From assembly GCA_029168955.1 (NCBI GenBank), contig JAPDOI010001352.1:62001-126000 (forward strand): 64,000 bases of DNA, given 5' to 3'. Positions 1 through 9,700 of the stretch are shown here, one piece after another (the first letter of the stretch is position 1; every line of letters begins with the position of its first letter). The DNA is from Aplectana chamaeleonis (taxonomy: Eukaryota > Nematoda > Chromadorea > Rhabditida > Cosmocercidae). The position numbers and the translations under genes are program-made. The notes under the pieces are model-generated. The model had not been told where the DNA came from and did not search any database. It saw only the letters and a program-made list of their open reading frames with translations.

Positions 1-399
1 AAAATCATTTTTCCGAAGATCCTGTCCATATGAGGTTTATTTGGAAGCATTTCACTACCTATTCGCAGCTCGAGTTTGAGACCCCTAGCTCTTGATTGAA
101 CCGAGAACGAGCCACTGGGATACCTAAACTCGTTCAATGGGATTTTGAGCCCTAAAAGCGCTACTATCCCATTCAGGGAAATTTTCGGTAAACCCTTCTG
201 GAAGAGACTGCGCGACATTATCTAGTACAACTTTTTGTGGAGATCAACTTTCCACCTCAAATCAGCCAAAAAGAAGCAGACAAAGATGTCATTTTTCCCT
301 TCACAAGGCCCAAAATCTCTTCCGGAGTTGGAGCCGTCCGGTATGAGCAAAAACTTTTTTTGGTACATCCTCTCAATATGGGGTTTTAAAGCATTTCAA
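1..399. other. No recognisable feature
   Basis: I see no gene, repeat pair or inverted repeat here. The reading frame that opens at 235 becomes LINE-like only after about position 400. Confidence 0.4.
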
Positions 400-2214
400 C
401 TGTGTCAGGAGCCTCGTCGAGAGCTGAAAGAAGAGCGGGAGTCGTACTGGAGTAAGGTAGCAGACGAAGTGGAGGATGCAGTTGGAAGGAAAGGCTATCG
501 CACATTGTACAGCACACTCAACCATCTCAGAAAGAATGCCAAACCCATGAGCGATTCCATCAGGAATACGGATGGTCCCTGGAAGAAGGCTATCGTCGTG
601 CTGATCCATAAGAAGGGCGATGCCAGAGACTGTAAAAACTATCTACCTACTACCTTATGGAGATCGATGAAACGCGAACACATTTCAGGAAAGGAGATTT
701 GCGCTCTGCAGGAAATTTATAGAGATTCAACTAGCTGTGTCCGCGTCGGAAACCAGCTATCCGAAGAATTCAGAGTCGATACAGGCGTTCGGTAGGGAGA
801 TGTGATTTCACCACATCCCTTTATAGGCAGTGTTCACGATAGATTTCACTTCCAATATCTCCACGGTTTACGGAAGGTCTGGTGCCTTATATAGCAAGGC
901 ATGCCTTAAAAAGACGCGAGTTTTTTAAAGTTTTTGAGCCAAAATATGTCCTCCCTTGTTTACGTTGATTTTTGAGCGTGGAGGAATTGACCGCTATAAA
1001 GGATGATGCCTATCAAAGCAATCAGGCGATCAGCTGACTTATCAGCGCCACCTTGATTTGAATATTCTTGTAATCTGAGTCTTCATATGTTTAATCGACG
1101 AGGCGGAACTGGAGCACGGGGCGGCTCTGGAACACCAAAGCGCTTGTTCGCAGCCGTTATTTTGCCACTCCTGGCTCGTTTTCTACGGTTCTTTCGACAC
1201 TGGGAGCCTAGAATCCTTCTCGCATGTCATTTCACTGTGGAAAGTCAATGAGGATGATCATCGTGAACGCTGCCTTTAATACTACGGTCGATACTATTAT
1301 GAGAAAGACTGTCGAATATAGAAGAGAAGGCCAATTCGGTGATAACGATTTTGTCACGATTTTGATGTTTGCGCACGACAGCGCAGTGTTCACCGATACT
1401 GACATAGAAGCCACGCTTTTGCTGAATGATATGGCACGAATCGCGGAGTCGTCTGGGTTGCGCATTAAGAAGGATAAGACTAAAGCCATGACTTCGGATG
1501 GTTCACGTGCTTCAGTGTTCTTCGAGGGAGCTGAGCTTTGGCAAGCCAAGGAGTTCAAGTACCTTTGATCGGTGGTGCAAGAACGAGAGGTAGTGGCTAC
1601 ATCGGAGATACCGTGCAGGATCGGGCAGGCGTCGGCTACTTTCGCATCGCTGGGCTGGTGTCTATGAAATAAGGGTAATGTTTCAATCACGACAAAGGTC
1701 CGGATGTTTCTCGCGCTCATAGTGCCAATCCTACTGTACGGGTCAGAGTCGCGGACGTTGTTGAAGTCGGATCACGGCAGGCTGGAGGTCTTTCATACGC
1801 GGTCCTAAGGATAACTCTAAGAGATCGCATACGAAAAGACGTTATCCGAGACACTTGCAACCATCAACCTACGATCGAAGAGCAAATTCGAAGGAGAAGG
1901 TTGCGCTGGTTCGGGCACGGATGCAGCATGGAAACCAACCGACTTCCGCACAGATTCTTATGGAGAAAGCGCCCGGCATTGTGGAAGGTTGAGAGAGCAG
2001 CACCGAAGAAGACATGGTTGAAGCAAGTCGAGGCGGATCTGAAGTCCCAACGGTGCAGTGTCCTTAATGCTAGATTAATTGCTCCGAACCGTACTGAATG
2101 GAAGTGTATCGTTCAGACCACAAGAGCTCCTATGGCACCTACAGTAGTGTACTGGTTTAGAGGTCATCCTGCTCTGCCAGCCGCCAGCTAACGGGATGAG
2201 TGAGTGAATGAGTG
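400..2214 (+). pseudogene. Decayed LINE (non-LTR retrotransposon) reverse transcriptase
   Basis: Broken pieces of a LINE polyprotein lie in order on the + strand. Around 540-660 a segment reads KKAIVVLIHKKGDARDCKNY, the usual RT motif before the fingers. A TGVR-stop-GDVIS stretch follows near 778-810, equivalent to the GVRQGD box. After an inserted element comes MFAHDSAVFTDTD (near 1365), where AHDS replaces the catalytic FADD. The C-terminal RLRWFGHGCSMETNRLPHR and KKTWLKQVEADL segments follow at about 1895-2050. The 3' end runs into TGAG/TGAA repeats (2195-2213), like tails of RTE-type LINEs. Stops, a frameshift, a missing central part and the damaged active site make it inactive. Assignment to the RTE or a related clade is inference from the C-terminal pattern. 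Confidence 0.8.
825..1275. mobile_element. TTAA-flanked AGGCAGTGTTCACGAT element inside the LINE
   Basis: The left end begins AGGCAGTGTTCACGAT after TTAT (821-824). The right end is its complement, ATCGTGAACGCTGCCT, followed by TTAA (1276-1279). It separates LINE codons that belong together, so it inserted after the LINE. A second copy in opposite orientation, itself interrupted, lies at 41730-42619. TTAA duplications are typical of piggyBac-type transposition, but no transposase is present. Confidence 0.8.
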
Positions 2215-2493
2215 CCTTCAAAGGCACAAGACATAAAGGCAGGGATGCGCAATCTCGACTTGGAACTTACTCTTGTAGGAGAGCATCACAGAAATCAAGT
2301 CCGTTTTCATCGTCGTATATCATATCGGACTTCTTGAAACCAGCTTAGAATCCAAAGTAGCACGCAATGTGTTCGAGGAAGGAGTTTTCTATGAATCAGG
2401 CGTATGCTGATATGACCTGGTGCAGAAGATGTTGTTTGCTCATGACATTCCCCTACAGTACCGCGCAGATTTCTTGCGAAAATGCCGTTTCGT

Positions 2494-2648
2494 GGGACAG
2501 GGGCTCTCTACTCAGCGAGGGAGGAGTTGTCCCGCCTTTTGCGACTCCAAATCCACTCGGGACCTTTTCGTTCGCACTGAGTAGCGTGACGTTTCGAACT
2601 GCAAAAACGGGACAACTTTCCCCTCGGTGTGTAGAGAGCCCCTGTCCC
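2494..2648. mobile_element. Mutator-like 155-bp inverted-repeat element with 9-bp duplication
   Basis: The ends are inverted copies (GGGACAGGGGCTCTCTAC at the left). The flanks are an exact 9-bp direct repeat, CCGTTTCGT, at 2485-2493 and 2649-2657. A 9-bp duplication is typical of Mutator-like elements. A second copy at 58831-58984 has an independent 9-bp duplication. There is no coding capacity. Confidence 0.85.
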
Positions 2649-2660
2649 CCGTTTCGTGAC

Positions 2661-4458
2661 CAGGGGTGTGCGTAATTACCATTTACGATTTACGATTTTA
2701 GTAGGTGTTTTTTTGACCTCGTAATTACGGTTTGCCATTTACGACATTTGGGACCGTAAAGCGTAATTTTTCGTGAAAAAAAAGTATATGCAATGAAAGT
2801 AAAATACAAGGCACTTCCAATTAACGCGCCCTACTCGCACTTTGCGTTTACATATGTTTTTGGTCAGGAGATGGAACCAATCTGATTACAGCATGACCCG
2901 ATAATCCACCTTCGACGTGATTCCATTCTAATAACGCGGGTCGCACGGTCGGAGTTGGCTGGATATGCACGTTGCTCGCGTCTCACTAGCTGCCGTCTAC
3001 AATGCAGGGCAATCTGAAAGCACTCGGAACTTCGTTTTCGAGTTTTTCATGAAGAGCAACTGTCTCGCTTCCCAGAACTAGATTAGCGTCGAAAAAATCG
3101 GACAAAGCGCCCTAATTAAGCCAAAAATGACTTCAAAGAGTGTTTCTGACCCACCGTTTGAGAAGGTTACGTCTACTCAGGGGTCACAGAGACTAACAAG
3201 AGGAGCACAGGACGAAGGTTAAATTAGAGGATGAATCGGATCAAGAGAAAGAACCAGCACGTCACCTAAGGGAAAAATCAGCTAAGCATTGTTCAATTGA
3301 TCAATTATGGAGCAGTGGCGGAATGCCGAAGAACTACCTTTTGCGCTAATTCGTCCCAACCAGCAACCTTCTAAGAGGGACTCATGCACTCTCGTCCGTG
3401 ATGGAATTTAAAACCCTGGTGTCACCAGTTTCAATGCTTTTTCGGCGTTTGTTCGCCTCTGTCGACATGAACACGTAGCAGAGACGAAGTTTTTTTAGGT
3501 TTGCGAAAAATTGTTGGTCACCTTAAAACCTTGCGATATCGTTTCCTTTGCTCAAACGGCCTTCATACCAACAAGCCGACACCCAGAAAAAGGCGTATGC
3601 TCGAACTTAAGCGCTGATTTCGCCTTTTTTGAAACCGTTTTCTCTCCCAAATATGAGCACTTTGTTGGACCCTTTCGCTGTTTACCTTAACTATGGAAGC
3701 CTGAGTACACAAAGTGACAAAAATTAGGAAACGGTTTTGTGTGGCAAACATGCAAACACGCAAACATGCCAACATGAAGCGGTTCTTGGAATAGCATCCC
3801 ATCGACCTGAGCGTGGACAACTGAGATCACCTTAGAACAGACCCATCCTTGTAAAGTGTGCCCGAATGAGACTGGCCGATCATGCGGCCGTCGTGTGTGG
3901 CAGGCGGCCGTCGAACGAGCCTCTTTCGGACGAGTGTTCAAACGGCTGCCACCCTATCCCCCACGGCTACAGAGCTGATTGACTGCTTGCTGCCAGCCGC
4001 TGCCGGCCCCGCCTCTAGTCATTGGCTGCGGGAAGCCTCGGTGACGTTTCGCACCCGCCCGAGGGCGGCGCACGCGACAGCCGCCTGCCACGCACGATGG
4101 CCGCATGGTCGGCTAGCCCCATTCAGACGCACCTTATGCACGTTTGCTATTATGCCTTTTGTAAATATGGCACTGCGTGAAGCGTATACTGAGTCTGCGC
4201 TGGACACTTAAAAACTACAAAAATGTTTTTCCCTTCTGTACTCCTAACTAAATCAGGAGCTCTGAAAGCAACAAACTCCTGAAACAATTTTTTATCTTTA
4301 CTGAAAAAAGGTATCCAAATTTTCGCTACACCATAGTAATAATTTTTGTTAGTGGTTACTGTTATTATTTGCTGTTTACGCTTTACGATTGACGGTGCTT
4401 TCACCGTAATAACGTTTTACGATTTACGAAATTTGAAATTTCACTCACGCACACCCTG
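2661..4458. mobile_element. hAT-like element with TTACGA-rich ends, 8-bp duplication
   Basis: The element starts CAGGGGTGTGCGTAA and ends with the inverse, TCACGCACACCCTG. It is flanked by a perfect 8-bp duplication, TTCGTGAC (2653-2660 and 4459-4466), which overlaps the right duplication of the element at 2494-2648 and so is younger than it. Both ends carry strings of TTTACGA/TTACGA motifs (2675-2770, 4370-4435). The interior has no recognisable transposase and contains another inverted-repeat element at 3854-4134. A relative lies at 32626-35963. Confidence 0.88.
3854..4134. mobile_element. GC-rich TA-flanked inverted-repeat element (copy 1)
   Basis: The ends are inverted copies (AAGTGTGCCCGAATGAGA at the left; complement of AGGTGCGTCTGAATGG at the right) with TA on both sides. 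The inverted arms are long and GC-rich. Copies lie at 12402-12676 and 46640-46925. It is nested in the hAT-like element 2661-4458. Confidence 0.75.
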
Positions 4459-4466
4459 TTCGTGAC

Positions 4467-5620
4467 GTTCGCTGTCTGCACAAGGCGCCGCTACAACTCG
4501 CTTCGTAGTGGTCCGATTGTAAATTCAGAGGATTTTGAATTCGAGATAACAAGACCAATACAATAGTGAGACAAAATAGTAGATTTAACTTCAACGTATA
4601 GCCGAAATTCGCATATTTATACTTCAAAGGTCCTCGTTATAAACTGACTGGGCGGACTGTCATGCTAGCGGGAATCTGGCATCCATGAATGGGTGGGCGA
4701 TGGGAATCCCAGAGGAAAATACACACTATTCGCGCTAACGGCGGAGTCAAAAGGAATACTTTTAGACATAATTACATTCGCCTTACTGAAAGAAACGCAA
4801 AAAAACTCTTGTGAAAATTTTTTTGTCAACCTTAAAATGAGCTATGGCGGTGCGGCTCTTTGTGCCCACGGAAAATGCCTCAAAACCCCTTTTTTGCAAG
4901 AAATGTGCGCGGTGCTGTAGAACAAGAGGTAGCTTTCTTCCTTTGCTGCGATGACATTCTGAAGGTTACTCTCGAAACTGCATTGTTTTCCTCCTTGTTG
5001 GCGGAAAAATTTGGGTGGTGCCTAATTAACAGGTCTCAGTTTTACAGTACATTTATCTTCAATTTCTTCATGAAATCATCCATTGTTCAGCAGGGCACAA
5101 TATGGGCTTGATCTACATTTCGACTCTCTTACAAGGGTATAAAATTTCATGTGTTCCATTGAACAAATATAAACGAAATCTTCATAACGAATTAGAACGT
5201 ATTATAACAATGCGGAAGTCTAGAAAAACCTGCTCACGCCGCCATTTGGCTTCCGTAGGTCGTCGCCGAATTACGACGCGTTTGGTTGTTCGTTGATTGT
5301 TGAGTAGAATATGTACATTTAGAAAAGAACGGAATGCATTATCTATAGATGAAGCCGCTTTATTGACGGATTTCTGAAGCATGAATCCTACAAGTGACTA
5401 AAATGTTAAAAAGTCTCAAATCAGAGTTCAATCACGTAAGACAATTGCAAAGAGATAGAAGCTCTGAACACTGTATTTCCTGTACACCTTTATTTGAAGT
5501 ACACCTTCGATAAAAGTGCATCCAAAATAGAGGACTGATAATTAAAATTACATTCTCCGTTCGAAATATCCATCGTTGGGTCATATGAGCAGAGGTGGAA
5601 GCCATCGTATGGCCCATCGG
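4467..5620. other. No gene recognised
   Basis: Short open frames on both strands show no known motif and no consistent splice pattern. I found no inverted-repeat pair here. Confidence 0.35.
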
Positions 5621-5624
5621 TGAG

Positions 5625-6240
5625 TGACACTGTCTGATTGGTTTGGTTTGAACAACTTCTCAGTTTACACAACATGCTGAGTTGGTCGCAAAATGCTTGG
5701 CTCCGGGTGAGATTGAACCAGCAGATTCCCTTCACGGGAGAGCGCCTTATCGCACTGCACCACCGAAGCCCCTGCGCCGCTCGGATTTACTGTCATAGAC
5801 TATATAATAGTCGTAGACCTGTCAGGACGACGTCGTAGTTAAGTCTTACACAATTTTTTGACGTTTTTCGCCGTAACTGCAGTTCAGCGTCGCAGCGCAA
5901 GTTATGGTATGTTTACGCAACTACGATGTGGTCCTGACAGGTCTACGACTGTTATACAGCTCATAACGGTGTACATGGTTTATCTCGCTAAACGGGTTAG
6001 GGATTATTGCTTTGAAGAAGATTTATGGAGCAGTTGAGTGAGAGCGGCGCTGGGGCTTCGGCGGTGGTGCAGTGCGATAAGGCGCTCCCCCGGAAAGGGA
6101 ATATGATGGTTCAATCTTGCCCGGAGCAAAGCGTTTCGAGATCAACTCAAGACCTTGTGTAAACATACTACAACGTTAAACTGCGGTTACGGCATAAAAC
6201 ATCAAAAAATCGTGTAAGACTTAACTTCTCAGTTAATGAC
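5625..6240. mobile_element. Inverted-repeat element with two opposed tRNA-like sequences
   Basis: Two copies of a roughly 95-bp sequence face each other (about 5685-5785 on the - strand, 6050-6145 on the + strand). Each starts GGCTTCGGTGGTGCAGTGCG and ends in CCGGAGC, so the first 7 and last 7 bases can pair like an acceptor stem. An A-box-like TGGTGCAGTGCGATAAGG and a B-box-like GGTTCAATC lie between. Further inverted sequence (TTAAGTCTTACAC) extends on both sides. The D and T stems are poor, so it looks tRNA-derived (SINE-like) rather than a working tRNA. Confidence 0.5.
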
Positions 6241-6755
6241 TCCGACAAAAGAGGGACGTGACCGATGTATTGATGTACGCCAACTCCGGTTTAACCAAAA
6301 TTTGGTGGTCCGTCCATAATTGCATGTTCATAAGCCTGGGTTCGATTGTTAGAGCGATCCCGAAAACTGTGGATTTATAAGAGATAAAGATGTTATGGGT
6401 GTTGATGGCTCTCCGTGTGGATGCGACCCGCGCTTGGCTCTTGAATTCTGTATGGCAAATGTTGGTATACGGTTTGTGTCAGGTGTTTCATTCATCATAC
6501 ACTGTATACCATTCACACTTACAGCATAGATACATCCACAGTTCATGTGCATGGACAAGAAAAAGAAATTTTCGTCCCTATTGTTTTGGGCCAATTTGAC
6601 TCATCGGTCGCGAACTATTTATATGGTGATCACCTACATTAGTTGACGCATTTGCGTAAGTAAACAAGCTTATTGTGTCGATGAGTAAGAGAGACTTCCT
6701 TCAATTCGGTCTCTCGCGCGGGCGGCGCTTCAATTCCAAGGAGAGGACTGAACTG

Positions 6756-6766
6756 TATATATAAAG
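6756..6766 (+). promoter_or_regulatory. TATA box of the glycine-rich protein gene
   Basis: TATATATAAAG lies 33 bp upstream of the signal-peptide ATG at 6800. Initiation about 25-30 bp downstream would leave a very short 5' leader. Confidence 0.65.
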
Positions 6767-6799
6767 CAATTCGTTCTCGCCAACCCAACGCACGTTGCT

Positions 6800-9700
6800 A
6801 TGATTGTAGCCCCGATTCTCGTTCTTCTCTTGTTTTCTTTCACAGTTCTAGCGCAAGGTCAGTTTCATTCCACGCAAACATTTCGTTACAACAAAACACA
6901 GCCCTGTGTGAAGCTGAAGCGTTGACGTCCCCTAGACAACGCCTGCCTAATTGAGTGAGAAAGTTTTTTTTTTAATGGGATAACACCTCATGAAGATCGC
7001 AGTTATAGATCAATCATGAAAGGATTTTTTTTTCTCGGAATTTGAATAATGTTTGATCATTCCCAGATTCATTCGGTTACATTTACAGTCGGCACGTGTC
7101 ACTTTGTTACTTTGCGTTCTTTATTGTGCGTGTGCTCAAATTAAGTGCTCGTATGCTACAACATATGTCCACCGCGCTGCTCCAATACACAGTAAGGAAC
7201 GCAAAGTATTAGTGCGATCCGTGTCGAGTGTATGGTTTCCGTATTCGATTTAGTGTGACGCATGGGTCAGGCGGCTGGCCGTGCGGTCTTGGCGGCATCA
7301 GGCAGCGTCCATACGTGGCGAGAGCGGGCGTTTCCGCTGTTGTGCGCCTCTCAACGTTCTTCAACGCTGGAGCAGTCCGTGCCCGCAAATTAACACAGGC
7401 AAACACCCCCTACCTCGTGTTGATTCGATTGGAAACGTTTGATCGGGTGATCAATCGCTCGAGTCGGCGCAACGGCTGATGATTTCCCACCTTTTTCGAC
7501 TTCCGTGTTGGGATTATGGCCAACAAGGGCAGTAGTTTTGCTACAGGTTTAATGCCACCTGCTTTAGTGATGGAGCAGTAAGCTTGAAACTTGATACTTG
7601 CTTCGTGGTGCTGGCGTAAGCGTGCGAGAGCGAGCGAGCGAGGGCGCGCGAGAAGGAGCGCAAGTGAGCGGCTAGCGAATCGTGTGCCCACGATGACAAT
7701 CGATTTTGCGTAATCGCACGCTCTTGCCACGTATGGACGGAGCCTCACAGGCCAGTGGAGTTTCGATCGCGCGATCTACCGTCTCAGCCACGTCCATTAA
7801 TCAGACAAACATTATTGCGTAACCTCTACGTACATATAGCCTACCTCTCTCATTTTTGGCCGTTCGAAGAGAGGCTTTTCGGGCTTATCATGTCGAAATC
7901 TCCTTATGATTGCAATATTTTGCCATGACCGACCGCTCCGCTGCTTGCTCCGCCCGGACTCTCCCGAGCAAGCTAGGCTTCCTAAGGCCCCGGTCAGAGT
8001 TGGTGCTATTTGCATCTGTAACCCACCGATTCCCCCCAACACCCACCCGGTCAATACGTATGATTAAAATGAAGGGAAGAGGTTGAGAAAATCACTCGGT
8101 GTATCCAACTAGATATGACGATGATTACGTGGCCAACAGGATTTGTTCAGAGAAATAGTGAAGGAGGGTATGGTGAAGGAACGGAGATAGCAGTAAGGTT
8201 AGCTTTCTAGTGATACGCAATGTTTTATCATCGGCCCGCCCACCCGGTGATTTTCTCATCCGCCGTCATCCACGTATTGCATGGATATCGACCGCGTCGG
8301 ATACACCAAGTGATTTTCTCAACCTTACTCCACCACATTGTTCATACGCCTCGACCGGGCTGGTGTCGGAGGGTGTTGGGGGGGGGGGGTGTTGAAGGGA
8401 TACACCGGGTGATTTTTGCATACCATTTCCAATGTTTTCTGTGTGTATCGACCGGGCTGGATACTATACTTGTTCCAAATGAAATTCATTTCGAATATCC
8501 GACTTTTCGACTGTAGTCGGATATCGCAATTTTTCGAATATTCGACTTTTCGACTGTAGTCGGATATCGAACTTTTTCGAATATTCGACTTTTCGACTAT
8601 AGTCGGATATCGCACTTTTTCGAATATTCGACTTTTCGACTGTAGTCGGATATCGCACTTTTTCGAATATTCGACTTTTCGACTATAGTCGGATATAGCA
8701 CTTTTTCGAATATTCGACTTTTCGACTGTAGTCGGATATCGCACTTTTTCGAATATTCGACTTTTCGACTGTAGTCGGATATCGCACTTTCTCAAATATT
8801 CGACTTTTTTGAATAAAAAGTCAACTTTTTTATCCGACTATGAAAAACATTGAGGTGCAAGTAACTGTTTTTTTTGCATGAAAACACATGGATTTCTCAC
8901 TCATCCACTCGCGGGCATTCTGACGATATGACTGGTTGGTGGATGTTTAGGCGTGGCTTGTATGTGTTTGCCAGAGGTTTCGTGGTAAGAGCTTATATCT
9001 GGCGGAGTTTCCGTAGCAATATGCTGCTAGCGTGATATATTCTCCAATTTAGATGAGAAAAAGGCAGTTCGCAATGAATACGTTAGCCGATCAGTCAGAG
9101 CGGTCCGATTTACTTGGGGAGGAAATTAAATTAATTATTTAATATTTTTATTCCTATATTTACCCTTGTTTTTGAAGTTGATTATTACGGTAGAGAGCCT
9201 ATTACATTTTGATTTGCTATGAAATATCACATATTCCGAGTTCTACTACCGTATAGGGAAGGGCCTCTACAGTTTGGGAACAGTGTAAAGACATACTATG
9301 CTTCTCTGGGCCAAAGTCCGGTCCGCAATTGCCTCTCGACACGCTTTGCGGCGCACGCTTCCGAGTCGGAAGAGCTTCCAGCACCGCAGCCGTCGATCTG
9401 TTGACTCTAGGTGGGTTTTGGAAACTGAAAACCAAAACAAATAGGAGAAAATTGTATAAAAAAGGCCTATCGAGTCGGTTTTGGCGCTGGAAACTCGACC
9501 GACCCGAGCGCGTGCGGCCGCAAAGCGTGTCGAGACGCAATCGCGGACCGGAATTTCAGCCAGAGAAGCACAGCAGAAGTTTCGAAAAGAGTTGCTAGAA
9601 GTAATTCTTGCTGGGAGAACCTGCTCTCTGCCGACGGGTCGCGAGATGCATCGCGCAAGAACAGGAGATTCCCAGGGTTTTGGAGGCATCTGGTCTAATT

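Noticed and set aside
5685..6145. Functional tRNA genes
   Set aside because: The acceptor stem and boxes are present, but the D and T stems do not form well and the two copies are mirror images in a repeat.
8325..8795. 156-codon repeat protein on the - strand
   Set aside because: Translation of the 43-bp array; the frame cycles with each unit and has no start or domain of its own.
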